Shown piece after piece: positions 23,601 to 36,229 of a stretch of DNA of 64,000 nucleotides. The notes beneath the pieces were generated by a model, which was given only the letters and a program-made list of their open reading frames with translations, searched no databases and was not told the origin of the DNA. The stretch is from Saccopteryx bilineata (lineage: Eukaryota > Chordata > Mammalia > Chiroptera > Emballonuridae). The translations under genes were made by a program, and so were the position numbers. Location: contig NC_089490.1 of the NCBI RefSeq assembly GCF_036850765.1, positions 291,072,982-291,136,981 of the forward strand. The letters run 5' to 3'. Each line of letters opens with the position of its first letter. Position 1 is the stretch's first letter.

Positions 23601-24764
23601 ATAAATGACACCTACTTCACGCACTCGCCTTCCCCAAGTACCTATTTCAAGGATGCATACTGAAGCCATATCTCACATAGCATTCTCCTGATGACTGTTA
23701 TTAATCCGGTACTGCATGTGAGTTAAAGTGCTCTGTCCAAACTGAAAGGGAAAACTTTGTTCCCTCAGTTGGGAAATGATTTGCTTAATCTCTCCCAGAT
23801 GGGAAAGATAAAATTTGAGATCTCAAACGCTGAGACACACTTGATAGATGCCTTGTAATAATGAGGGATGTTAGCATGAAGCTAAAATAAGGATTTAAAA
23901 CAAAACAAGAACAAACAAACAAAAAAGGCAGGACACTGTTACTAGCTAAGATAGTAATAAAGTGAACTTGAACTCATGGCACAAAATGCTCTGCACCTGT
24001 CTTACCTGAATATACTGCTATTTTTTTATATTTCAGAATTTTTTACTTGAAAAGCAGTTGGACTTGAGTTTATTATTACTTACAGTAGAGACACTTACCA
24101 GAGTGGAATCCATGAATTCACTTCAGATTTGGTCACCTGCATCAGGAAGAGCTGGTTTTCCTTAAACATGTAAATTTAGTACATATCAGGCCAAAAAAAC
24201 AGAAAAAAATCCTTCAAATGTTGGTGATTTTCTTATGTAAATAAAAGAAGTTGAAACAAGTTAATTATCATCAACAGAATGACAAGCTGTCATTTCAATT
24301 CCTGAAAGGCAACATAGCATTGGAACTCAGATATCACGTTCCAGAATCAGACAAAACTTCCAATTTAAATTTCAAACTGTATTAATTATAAACACTCTGC
24401 TTTTGAGTAAACTTTTAAATGTTAATTTCTCTTAAATGTTTTGATATCTCAAGAATTTTTAACAAAATTAATAAGCGCTGGTACAGAAAAGTTATAGGCT
24501 ATTAATTAGGTTTTGGGAAGGTATTTATGTGGTCTATAAAACCTTGGAAATCAACAATAATGAAATAATGACTATAGTTTTATAAAGGAAATAAAATAGG
24601 TGGTGAAACATATTATTTTGTTGCTTTTCATTGTTTTATGTTACTTTTTAAATAAAAATAGTTATTTTAAAGTATAAATTTAGGTGATTAAATACTGGTA
24701 GTTTATTTAAAAGGATTATTTCCATCTTGAACGTAGGGTGCATGTTTTTAAAATACTGCTCAAT
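23601..24764. other. Unique sequence, nothing recognised
   Basis: Moderately complex DNA with a (CAAAA)n-like patch near 23900-23930. No frame, RNA gene or mobile element is recognised. Confidence 0.45.
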
Positions 24765-24918
24765 TGAGCCCTGGCATGATAACTCAGGTGGTTCGAGCAT
24801 CATCCCCATGTGCAAAGCTGATGAGTTCAATGCCTGGTCAGGGCACATAAAGGAAAAGATCGATGTTTCTCCTCTCTCTCTCTCTCTCTCTCAAATCAAT
24901 AAAAACAAACAAATAAAT
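24765..24918 (+). mobile_element. Ves-like short SINE
   Basis: The head is 'gagccctggcatgataactc', the B-box region is 'gagttcaatgcc', the body includes 'tcagggcacataaaggaaaa' and 'gatcgatgtttctcctctct', and the tail is 'aaatcaataaaaacaaac'. The flanks 'aaatactgc' on both sides look like a duplication. Confidence 0.88.
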
Positions 24919-26756
24919 ACTGCCTGACTGTTTCATGAGATTATTTATTCTGTGTTCCACATTTTGAGATAAGAAAACAAGGGACCTAAAAAAATGGAAA
25001 GAAAGTGGCAGAAAAGTCATGAAGCTATGTTACGTATCTGTTAATTACTTTGAATTTCTACCATAAAAATGTACATCCATTAAAATAAACTTCTGCTTCA
25101 CTGTTAAAGAGAATATAATTATGGGCTATGAGGAGTGACACAGTTTGATAATATTTAAAAAACTCTCTTGTGTTGAAAATAGAAAGGGGAGGGGGAAATG
25201 AAAAAAATGAGGCAGGAGGATAATTTATAATAGTATTTTCCTGAAGACATAGAATCATGACTGGGATCTCTGTGGAAGTAGTTGGCAATATCCTGGTCCA
25301 GGATATTGTTTGAAAGTATAGCCAAATACATTTGTTGATGGATTACTTATTAGGAGGTCACAGAAAAAAAGAAGATCAAGATGACTACAATGTTTGTGGT
25401 TTACAAGCATGACAGGAGGAAATTGAAGTTTACTGCTAGAGAAAATACAGTATGAGTAACAAGTATGTCAGGAAGGGAGGTAAAGGACAGGTTTTGAATT
25501 TTCTTTTTCATGTGCAAGAGTAGGTTTTCATTTACGAAGGAGTTAAAGAAACCTGGGATTATGAGAACAATGTCAAGTGGGATTACAAATTGAAAAAATT
25601 TTAGACTATATATGATTTTCAAATCTATAGAACCAGATGAAATTGCATATAAAAGAGCAAAGGAACTGCCTGGAAAGCTGAGAAATTTGCCAGTAACAAC
25701 ACAATTATTTTTCTGTAAATCTAATATCAGCTATTGTTTCATGCGTAGGTAGTAGAAATGGGTAACTCTTGGTTGTAGGTTTCCACAGGGCTCTAATTTC
25801 ATCATTTTATAATATTAAAAGAAATCATTGCATAATATTGGCAAGAAAAAAAGAAGTAGAAAAAAGCAATGATAGTGAGGGGGGTGTTGAAAAGAAAAGA
25901 ATGTTACATCTTTAAGAAAAGTGCAAAATAATGAACTGTATTAATACCCTCCACAAAAAGAATTAAAAAGGAAAATGTAGAAATAATTACTTAAAGTTTT
26001 TATAGGCTATATAACTATCAGTTTGTTTCAGTTTGATAATCACATTGAACAGTGGGATATCCTAATCACGTTGCTTTATCTACACGTATAACCATTTGCA
26101 AGCTGAAAATACTGGCTTAAATTTGCAAACTAATACACAGAATTGCCATTGACCGACAGAAGCCATCTGAGAAAATGCCAAAATATCTGCCCTAGCTTTT
26201 AGAGTTAGCCATAGACCAACAGATGCATATATAGATGAGCCTGGAATTTTGTCTCAATACCACAACTCTGTAGTGCAATTTACAATCCAGATTTCTTTGT
26301 GGATCAAGTCAGTCTGGATTTGATCTGAATCCAATCCTAGTTTGGCTTTTTTCCTTCTTCTCTTCTGTTCACTTCAGTTTTTTCAGGTTCCTCTGGAAGA
26401 ACACTCTCTCAAAAAATCATACACATCAGGGGTTTTTTTGTTTTGTCTATTTTTAAATCTCAGGCTTTTTCCTAGGGAAAGCTCTCTCAGGTAGACCTTG
26501 AATATATTTTGAAGTTGAAGCTGAAGAGGTGAGCTGATTATATAGTTCTGACTATAAAAGATAAAATGAAAGTTGTTTTTGATTGGTCTTAGGAAGAGAA
26601 CTCTAAAAATGAATTTATGGATCTAGCTTGTTCATCAGCTGGATGGAACTAAAGACACCTTCACTAAGGTAAGTTGACAATTGATACCCCCAACATGTTG
26701 TAGCTGTATAAAAGATAAGATTTGTGCCTTTATTGAGTTAAGACAAGATAGACATA
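24919..26756. other. Unique sequence, nothing recognised
   Basis: Small frames on the minus strand (25058-25288, 25401-25622) show no domain. No repeat family is recognised. Confidence 0.45.
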
Positions 26757-27154
26757 GAAAGGAAAGCACTAGACCTGGCCATTTGGCTCAGTGGTAGAGC
26801 GTCGGCTTGGTGTGCAGAAGTCTCAGGTTCGATTCCCGGTCAGGGCACACAGGAGAAGTGCCCATCTGCTTCTCCACCCCTCCCCTTCTCCTTCCTCTCT
26901 GTCTCTCTCTTCCCCTCCCGCAGCCGAGGCTCCACTGGAGCAAAATGGCCTGGGTACTGGGGATGGCTCCTCGGCCTCTGCCCCAGGTGCTAGAGTGGCT
27001 CTGGTCGCAACAGAGCGACGCCCCAGAGGGGCAGAGTGTCGCCCCCTGGAGGGCGTGCCGGGTGGATCCCGGTCGGGCGCATGCGGGAGTCTGTCTCTCC
27101 CGGTTTCCAGCTTCAGAAAAATACAGAAGAAAAAAAAAATGAAAGGAAAGCACT
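26757..27154 (+). mobile_element. tRNA-derived SINE, type B, 14-bp TSD
   Basis: The body is at 26771-27140, flanked exactly by GAAAGGAAAGCACT at 26757-26770 and 27141-27154. The head is 'gacctggccatttggctcag' with a clean B box, GGTTCGATTCCC. The GC-rich core is well preserved and the tail is 'aaaaatacagaag' plus A. The perfect duplication and clean promoter boxes suggest a young copy. Three overlapping frames on both strands are by-products of the body. Confidence 0.95.
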
Positions 27155-27697
27155 GACTGGAATAGTATGGCTGGGGTAGAAATAGATGGGAGACAGTAAT
27201 TATTAGGACTATAGAATCAAATGACTGTTGTTATAAACCAATAATATCTTGTACGAAAAAACAAAACAAAACATCAGACTCAAAGAAATCCATCATGTAT
27301 GCAAAGAAAAATGTCGCATCTAGAATTTCATCTGGTCAACAAAAATTGTCAGCTATTGTGTTAGAGGGCTAGCTATTCATGCTGAGCTCTAGACTTTAGA
27401 CCTAATTATGAGTGGCAAAACATCAGTAAAAGTTGACTGTAAGTTTTACAATTCTACCGGACCAAAGTCTGGGCCCTGACAGAAAGCCTGAAGCATGTCA
27501 AGGCAGACTATTGAGAAACACGGAGACCCAGAATTCCCTGAAATTTGTGTATTGGCAAGAGAAACTCATTCTTTTTTAAATGAGAGAGGCTCCTGCTTCC
27601 TTTGTTTGAAGACTATGCAGCAGTCTCAAATATGGCAGCACAGAAGCAATACTATTTATAATGGAGTAAAGCCTGATTCTCTAGACAAGAAGGAGAT
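27155..27697. other. Unique sequence with a small open frame
   Basis: An 87-codon frame at 27495-27758 runs into the next SINE and has no recognisable domain, so I treat it as chance. No repeat is recognised. Confidence 0.4.
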
Positions 27698-28110
27698 GCT
27701 GCCTGACCAAGCAGTGGCATATTGTATAAAGCATTGGACTGGGATGCAGAGGACCTAGGTTTAAAACCCCAAGGTCTCTGGCTTGAGTATGGGCTCACCA
27801 CCTTGAGCATGGGGTCATTGGCTTGAGCATGGTTTCATAGACATGATCCCATGGTCACTGGCTTGAACCCAAAAGTTGCTGGCTTGAAGCCCAAGGTCAC
27901 AGGCTTGAGCCCAAGGTTGCTGGCTTGAGCAAAGTGTCACTCGCTGTGCTGTAGCCCCCCCAGTCAAGGCACATAGGAGAAAGCAATCAATGAATAACTA
28001 AGGTGCTGCAAAGAAGGATTGATGCTTCTTGTCTCCCTCCCTTCCTGTCTGTCTGTCCCTCTGTACTTCTCTCTGACTCTTTCTCTCTCTCTCTGTCACA
28101 TTTTTTTTAA
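27698..28110 (+). mobile_element. Type A-related SINE, long inner region
   Basis: The head is 'tgcctgaccaagcagtggca'. The inner region repeats the 'ggcttgagcatggtttcat' and 'ggcttgaacccaaaagttg' phrase several times, as in the copy at 20909-21280, which marks a shared subfamily. The tail starts after 'ctctctctctgtcac'. Confidence 0.9.
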
Positions 28111-30026
28111 TTAAGAAAAAGAAGAATATGCTGTTATAGAACCAAAACCCCAAATAGGATGATAAGAAGCTGAAATATCAGGCCAATGACAGCACTTACC
28201 CATCCGTAATAAGATTGTTATAATAACCATAATGAAAAGCAAGTTAAAATGGCTGCCAGAGTAGCCTTCTCCATAGGTGTCTATGGAAGTGACTAATAGA
28301 AAATATACTTCGAAGGAACAAAATATAATAGATGGACAGCCTATAAGAGAATTTCTAATATGTATAAAATAAAAAGATCTACAATGTATAAATGGTTCAG
28401 GAATATTACTCCAAAAGAAAGTCTTGATTCACCCATCAGTTTGCAGGATTGAACTAGTACTCAGACTCAGTACCTATTCACTGCAACAGGAATAGTTCCT
28501 CATGAAGAAGGACTCTATAACCACATGGTCGGTACATTCAGTATTGATTTAGTCTGCCCTTCCCCAAAATGGTACCTATAGCCATTTACAAAAGTAAATA
28601 TGACCTAAGAAAGGAAAAATAAATATTATCTCTAGGGATATTAGACTTAGGGCCCATGTTAACATTGATATCTAGAACCAAAAGCATTGGTTCAAGGAGA
28701 GTGTATTGTGATTAGAAGGAAAATGGAACACTGACCGTGGTCAATTTCACAGCAAATTTACTAATTTTACCACTTAAACTTGAGATTATTTTTCCATTAT
28801 ATTCTCAAATATAAAACTAAATTTAATATAGAACTTAGATTTTTATCTATTAAATAATGGTTATCACAGAAAAAAAAAGACCAAATGTATATCCTGAAAA
28901 TTGTCTGTGAATCCCAGTCATCATAGTAAATCAAAAATGACATCAGTTCAGGGAGAAATGGCTGAGATTACTGCCTCTCTCAAAAATTTAAGGGATTTTA
29001 AGGTGGTATTTCTCATCCTTTCCTCCCTTTATTTAAACATTAAACTTATGGAAAAATTTAATGAATCATGACAGATGAGCATAGGCTAGCAAAAATGTAA
29101 CTAAGTTTGTGTCATAATTGTAATAGTTGTACTAAATACGGTACATTTAATAGGGTAGGGTAACATAGCTCTGGTAAGGGTTATATAGCTATTGGTCAGG
29201 AAAGTGTTTTCTTTCTTTTAATGGCCATGACTAAAGAAGATAAGAAGCAGTTTTCACTCACATGATATGACTCTCAGTATACATTCATACTCTTGCCTCA
29301 AATCTGTGTAAATCTAATCTGATACCATATAGTCTGAACAAAACTTTGGAAAGTGCCATACTAACTCTATATTTATGATACTGATTAAATTATAGCTGGT
29401 TAGAAATAAGTAGCAGACACTCTAAATTTTTTACTGAAACATAAACATTAAAAGAGTAAAGGCTACATTGGTGAAGATTTCAGGCCGGACATCTCCAATG
29501 AAAGAAGACAAGAATTTGTACTTCTTGCATTCTACCAAAGAATATGAACAAGCATTGCAGACCTCTTCACATTTGGCAAGCAGTGTTTTCTCCATGTGGG
29601 AATACAGTTCAAACCCATTTACTGAGTAATGAGGAAGGCTTCTGGTTATTAATTGCTCCCAGAACAATAATGGATCCTGAAATGTGTAAAATGTGCAAAA
29701 CAAGCAGTGCTGCTGGGTTGGGCCATATGACTCAGAAATCCAGTTGGGATTATTAGAATTATCTTGGGGTAGAAAATAAATTTATTGTCTCCAGACTAGG
29801 GATCTGAATACTTACCAAGCCATGTGTAGTTAAGATTTGTAGTCTGATTGAAAATATAGTTCTTGGCACATTACTAGGTCCTCACAGAACTGGAGTAACT
29901 AATTATGAGACATAAAATAACCATAAATCCTAAATCTCCCCTCACAAGTTAGATAATTTTTACCAATAATCACAAAGTCAGTTGAGACCAGCAGCAATTC
30001 ACCATAAGTTAAAAGTGATATATCTA
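28111..30026. other. Unique or unrecognised sequence
   Basis: About 1.9 kb of mixed-complexity DNA. Opposed frames at 29431-29703 (minus) and 29544-29756 (plus) overlap each other and have no secure domain. The texture could fit a very old retroviral or gene relic, but I could not match any conserved motif. Confidence 0.35.
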
Positions 30027-30217
30027 TGGCTCTGGCATGTTAGCTCTGTTGGTTACACTGTTGTCTCAAAACAACAGGTGTGGTTTTGATCCCTCATCAT
30101 GGCACACATGAGAAGCAACCAATAAATGTACAACTAAGTGAAACAACAAATGAATGCTTCCCCCCCCTCCCTTATTCTCTGTCTGTCTAAAAGCAATTCA
30201 TAATAATAATAAAAAAG
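30027..30217 (+). mobile_element. Ves-like short SINE
   Basis: The head is 'ggctctggcatgttagctct' with the B-box region 'tggttttgatccc'. The body has 'ggcacacatgagaagcaacc' and 'aacaaatgaatgc', and the tail is an AATAAT-rich run. The flanks 'aagtgatatatctatg' and 'aagtaatatatatatg' look like a decayed duplication. Confidence 0.85.
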
Positions 30218-30907
30218 TAATATATATATGACTAGGTCTGAACAGTAATAGAGAGCACAATCTAGTGGTATGAAAAAATGACAGAGACCTGAAATATACC
30301 CACTACTTCCATAATTATGCCTTCCTCTCTGTTCACACAGATGGTAGTATTGGGGTATTCCATATGAACAGTTGACGAAGAAGGGGAAAAATGAAGTTTG
30401 GTTTACAAATGTGTTAGTGTATGAGTTGGTTTGAGTTGACAATAAAGGTGGGTGCACTTTGACTTCATTTAGGGATGATAACACTAAAAGGCATGGATGG
30501 GGGTAGGGTAAAGCCTCCCAAAGTACAGACTTTCAAGTGATGCTCTAGTTATTTAATTTTTGTTAAGAAAGAAGGATTTGGGGGTTTAGAAAATACATGG
30601 GCACATTATCAGTAGTGAACGGCTTAGCTTATTTTTTTAAGTGGCCTGAGGAAAAAACTTGGAAAGTCGAGTACAGGCAAGTTGTTTACACTACACCCCT
30701 TCCATTCCCATAAAAGCAGTATTTTATCCTAATAGTGACATACTTTCTACATATAAGTTTGCCTTTTTTTATGTCCATAGTTTCTCAGGCAGAACCACTT
30801 TCTCTGAGAGCTTAAAGAATATCTTAGTCACTAACATTAAATCCTTAATGTTGTTCTTTTTTTCAGGATAAAAAAAAAACTCTTTATGGCCATGTATAAG
30901 CAGACAA
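30218..30907. other. Unique sequence, nothing recognised
   Basis: A 116-codon minus frame (30134-30484) starts in unique DNA and ends in the SINE; it shows no domain. No mobile element is recognised. Confidence 0.4.
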
Positions 30908-31032
30908 TTGGACTTTGGGTGATGGGAATGTAGCATAATCAAATGTCAAAATCACCTAGAGATGTTTTCTCTGAACATGTGTACCCTGATTTATCAATGT
31001 CACCCCATTAAAATAAATTTAAAAAAAAGAAA
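30908..31032 (+). mobile_element. Very short L1 3' end insertion
   Basis: 'ggactttgggtgatgggaat' through 'ctctgaacatgtgtaccctg' and 'atcaatgtcaccccattaaa' match the last about 110 bp of the L1-B/L1-C type 3' UTR, followed by an A tail. It is an extreme 5' truncation. Confidence 0.85.
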
Positions 31033-31808
31033 GGTGAGCATGACCATGAGCTGGATTATATAGTTCACCATCTAGAAGCTGCAACCTCATTGTGCAGAAG
31101 AAAGAGCTTATCATAAAGAGGAACATACCAAAATACCAAGGTATAGAAAGCTAGGATTGAAAACAGGAGTGACCCTATTCACAATTACTCCACTTGGTGA
31201 ATGTGTGCTTCCTAAATATTTCTGAACATTGTTGGACTAAAGAGCTTGGTTACTAGATTGGACATACAATAAGAATCTCACTCATGTTAAAACTATGGCT
31301 AGCCCTTGGTCACTTTGAGCAACTACTACAGGAAAAGTAGGAATTGCTATATTGTTGGTAGAGCAGCTACATATGAGATAAGAAAAATGTGTTCAACATT
31401 TCATTGTTTTTTTAGGCATTTTTGGTTACTCACATGCCCACCTTAACAGTTAGTATGCAAGTAAAATAATCACTGTCTTATAAAGGCATGGTAAATAGAA
31501 ATAAATTCTTATATTATTTCACCAGGAAGATTACCTAAACCAGCAGAAGCACTCAATGGAAATCTAAGTTCGGTAGTACAGTAATAAGATAGTATATTAG
31601 TTATTGCCTTAGGACTACTACAGCAGTAGGAGGTCATTCTACAAAGCCTCCTCTTTGAAGTTTACCTTAAAATTGTTACTAATCATAACTGTGGAGAAGG
31701 TATAGACAAGTTGCAGTTAATGTGCAAAAGTTGTGAATCTGAACAGTTCAAGAGGTAAACTCTAGTCAATTCCAATGTTCCTATCCATCCTCATCAGCGT
31801 CAAGGACC
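31033..31808. other. Unique or unrecognised sequence
   Basis: Mixed-complexity DNA between the short L1 tail and L1-B. No frame longer than chance and no repeat is recognised. Confidence 0.4.
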
Positions 31809-32068
31809 ACAGCCAGAATCTTTTTTTTTTAAATAATTTTATTTTTTTAATGGGGCAACATCAATAAATCAGGATACATATATTCAAAGATAACAAGTCC
31901 AGGTTATCTTGTCGTTCAATTATGTTGCATACCCATCACCCAGAGTCAGATTGTCCTCTGTCACCTTCTATCTAGTTTTTTTGTGCCCCTCCCCCTCCTC
32001 CTTTCCCTCTCCCTTTCCCCCTCCCCCCGTAGCCACCACACTCTTATCAATGTCTCTTAGTTTCACTT

Positions 32069-35000
32069 TTATGTCCCACCTACGTATGGAATAATGCAGT
32101 TCCTGTTTTTTTCTGATTTACTTATTTCGCTTCGTATCATGTTATCAAGATCCCACCATTTTGCTGTAAATGATCCAATGTCATCATTTCTTATGGCTGA
32201 GTAGTATTCCATAGTGTATATGTGACACATCTTCTTTATCCAGTCATCTATTGACGGGCTTTTTGGTTGTTTCCATGTCCTGGCCACTGTGAACAATGCT
32301 GCAATAAACATGGGGCTGCATGCATCTTTACGTATCAATGTTTCTGAGTTTTTGTGGTATATACCCAGTAGAGGGATTGCTGGGTCATAAGGTAGTTCTA
32401 TTTTCAGTTTTTTGAGGAACCACCATACTTTCTTCCATAATGGTTGTACTACTTTACATTCCCACCAACAGTGGATGAGGGTTCCCTTTTCTCCACAGCC
32501 TCTCCAACACTTGCTATTACCTGGCTTGCTAATAATAGCTAATCGAACAGGTGTGAGGTAGTATCTCATTGCAGTTTTGATTTGCATTTCTCTAATAACT
32601 AAAGAAAATGAGCATCTTTTCATATATCTTTTGGCCATTTGTACTTCCTCCTGGGAGAAGTGTCTGTTCATGTCCTCTTCCCATTTTTTTATGGGATTGA
32701 TGTTTGTTTGTTGTTGAGTTTTATGAGTTCTTTGTATATTTTGGATATTAGGCCCTTATCTGAGCAGGTGTTTGAAAATATCATTTCCCATTTAGTTGGC
32801 TTTCTGTTTATTTTGTTATCAGTTTCTCTTGCTGAGCAAAAACTTCTTAGTCTGATGTAGTCCCATTCATTAATTTTTGCCTTCACTTCTCTTGCCATTG
32901 GAGTCAAGTTCATAAAATGCTCTTTAAAACCCAGGTCCATGAGTTGAGTACCTATGTCTTCTTCTATGTACTTAATTGTTTCAGGTCTTATGTTTAGATC
33001 TTTGATCCATTTTGAGTTAATTTTAGTACAGGGGGACAAGCTGTAGTCCAGTTTCATTCTTTTGCATGTGGCTTTCCAGTTTTCCCAGCACCATTTATTG
33101 AAGAGGCTTTCTTTTCTCCATTGTGTGTTCTTGGCCCCTTTATCAAAAATTATTTGACTATATATATGTGGTTTTATTTCTGGGTTTTCTATTCTGTTCC
33201 ATTGGTCTGAGTGTCTATTTTTCTGCCAATACCATGTTGTTTTGATTGTCGTGGCCCTATAATAGAGTTTGAAGTCAGGTAGTGTAATGCCCCCAGCTTC
33301 ATGCTTTTTCTTTAGGATTGCTTTGGCTATTCAGGGTTTTTTATAGTTCCATATAAATCTGATGATTTTTTGCTCTATTTCTTTAAAAAATGTCATTGGA
33401 AATTTGATGAGAATTGCATTAAATTTGTATATTGCTTTGGGTAATATGGCCATCTTGATTATGTTTATTCTTCCTAACCAAGAACAAGGTATATTCTTCC
33501 ATCTCATTATATCTTTTTCGATTTCCCTTAACAATGGTTTATAGTTTTCATTATATAAGTCCTTTACATTCTTTGTTATGTTTATTCCTAAGTATTTTAT
33601 TTTTTTTGTTGTAATCGTGAAGGGGATTATTCTTTTGAGTTCATTCTCAATTGTTTCATTGTTGGCATATAGAAAGGCTATTGACTTCTGTATGTTAATT
33701 TTGTATCCTGCGACCTTACTGTATTGGCTTATTGTTTGTAGTAGTCTTTTTGTGGATTCTTTGGGGTTTTCGATGTATTGGATCATATCATCTGCAAAAA
33801 GTGATACCTTTACTTCTTCTTTTCCGATATGGATGCCTTTTATTTCTTTGTCTTGTCTGATTGCTCTGGCTAGAACCTCTAGTACCACATTAAATAAGAG
33901 TGGACAACCCTGTCTTGTTCCTGATTTAAGGGGGAAAGCCTTCAGTTTAGTGCCATTTAATATGATGTTAGCTGATGGTTTATCATATATGGCCTTTATC
34001 ATGTTGATATATTTTCCTTCTATACCCATTTTGTTGAGAGTCTTAAACATAAAATTGTGTTGAATTTTATCAAAAGCCTTTTCTGCATCTATTGATAAGA
34101 TTATGTGGTTTTTGTTATTTGTTTTGTTGATATGGTGTATTACGTTAACCGTTTTATGTATGTTGAACCATCCTTGAGATTTTGGGATGAATCCCACTTG
34201 ATCATGATGTATTATTTTTTTAATATGTTGTTGTATTTGATTTGCTAGTATTTTGTTTAGTATTTTAGCATCTGTATTCATTAGAGATATTGGTCTGTAG
34301 TTTTCTTTTTCTGCGCCATCCTTGCCAGGTTTTGGTATGAGGGTTATGTTGGCCTCATAAAATGTGTTTGGAAGTATTGCTTCTTCTTCAATTTTTTGGA
34401 AGACTTTGAGTAGAATAGGAACCAAGTCTTCTTTGAATGTTTGATAAAATTCACTGGTATAGCCGTCAGGGCCTGGACTTTTATTTTGGGGGAGGTTTTT
34501 AATGGTTCTTTCTATTTCTTCTCTACTAATAGGTCTGTTTAGGCTTTTTGCTTCTTCTTGACTCAGTCTAGAAAGGTTGTATTGTTCTAGGAATTTATCC
34601 ATTTCTTCTAGGTTGTTGAATTTAGTGGCATAAAGTTTTTCATGGTATTCTACAATAATTCTTTGTATATCTATGGTGTCCATGGTGATTTCTCCTCTTT
34701 CATTTTGGATTTTGTTTATATGAGTTCTTTCTCTTTTTTCTTGGTAAGTCTTGCCAAGGGTTTGTCAATTTTGTTGATCTTTTCAAAGAACCAGCTCCTT
34801 GTTCTATTTATTTTTTCTATAGTTTTTCTGTTCTCTAATTCACTTAATTCTGCTCTGATTTTTATTATCTCCTTTCTTCGGCTGGTTTTGGGTTGTCTTT
34901 GTTCTTCTTTTTCTAGTTCCTTAAGGTGGGAAGTTAAGTGGTTCACTTGGGCTCTCTCTTGTGTGTTCATATAGGCCTGGAGTGATATGAACTTCCCTCT

Positions 35001-35883
35001 TATCACTGCTTTTGCAGCATCTCATAGATTCTGATATGTCGTATTTTCATTTTCATTAGTCTCTATATATCTTTTGATCTCTGCACTTATTTCTTCTTTG
35101 ACCCATTCATTTTTTAAAAGTATGTTGTTTAGTTTCCACATTTTTGTGGGATTTTTTTCCTCTTTTTTGCAGTTGAATTCTAGTTTCAAGGCTCTATGAT
35201 CAGAAAATATGCTTGGTACAACTTCTATTTTTCTGAATTTGCTAATGTTGTTTTTGTGGCCCAACATAATCAATTCTTGAGAATGACCCATGTACACTGG
35301 AGAAAAAAAGTATACTCAGTCACTTTGGGATGAAATGTCCTGTAGATGTCTATCATATCCAGGTGCTCTAGTGTTTTGTTTAAGGCCACTATGTCTTTGT
35401 TGATTCTCTGTTTGGATGACCGATCTAGAGCCGTCAGCGGTGTATTGAGGTCTCCAAGTATGATTGTATTTTTGTCAGTTTTTGTTTTAAGATCAATAAG
35501 TAGCTTTCTTATATATTTTGGTGCTCCTTGGTTTGGTGCATTTATATTAAGAATTGTTATGTCTTCTTGATTCAGTGTCCCCTTAGCCATTATGAAATGG
35601 CCATTTTTGTCTCTGAGTACTTTTGCTGTCTTGTAGTCAGCATTATCTGATATGAGTATTGCTACACCTGCTTTTTTTGGATGTTATTTGCTTGGAGTAT
35701 TGTTTTCCAGCCTTTCACTTTGAATTTGTTTTTATCCTTGTTACTTAGATGAGTTTCCTGTAGGCAGCATAGAGCTGGATTTTCTTTTTTAATCCATTCT
35801 GCTACTCTGTGCCTTTTTATTGGTGAGTTTATTCCGTTTACATTTAGTGTAATTATTGACACTTGTGAGTTCCCTATTGTCAT
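32069..35883 (-). pseudogene. L1-B ORF2, broken
   Basis: Starts MTIGNSQVSIITLNVNGI at 35883. The endonuclease shows QETHL and an unaltered D-x-N motif (GDLNTPL, in the frame at 35270-35590). It is broken at an A run near 35690, and again near 35290 where TYSKIDH-type sequence would be expected. The reverse transcriptase lies in one 450-codon frame (33331-34683) with [24 protein letters not shown] and [11 protein letters not shown]. The C-terminal part (32689-33057 and 32069-32671) keeps [18 protein letters not shown] and reaches the family's usual end. At least five breaks are visible, so the gene is dead, although the reverse transcriptase core is well kept. Confidence 0.92.
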
Positions 35884-36229
35884 TTTATATCTTGCTTTCT
35901 GTTAGTTTTGTGTCTTTTTTGATCCTTCTCTTTCCTTTTTCTATCTTTTGTTTTTATTTGGTTGTATTCCATACATCTTTCCTCTGTTGCTATCTTTTTT
36001 ATCTCATGTGCTTCTGTGGTGGATTTTTTAATGGTGGTTACCTTTAAGTAATGAAAAGGGTTCCTACCCTGTTCATTGTAGCACACTATTTTGTGAGTAC
36101 TTTTGCACTCCATCGTCCTTTGCTACTGTTAATCTCCATCTTCTCCCCCCTTTCTTTTTGTTGTTGTGACAGTTTAAATTTGGTTTTATTGTGTTCTTCT
36201 TGGAGCTTGTACTTCTGGCTCTGTTTTTT

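Noticed and set aside
26790..26860. tRNA-like sequence with A and B boxes
   Set aside because: It is the head of a SINE with a TSD, not a tRNA gene; the anticodon arm and acceptor pairing are not maintained.
26788..27156. Three frames of 111-121 codons on both strands
   Set aside because: Same SINE by-product as above; no start context, introns or domain.
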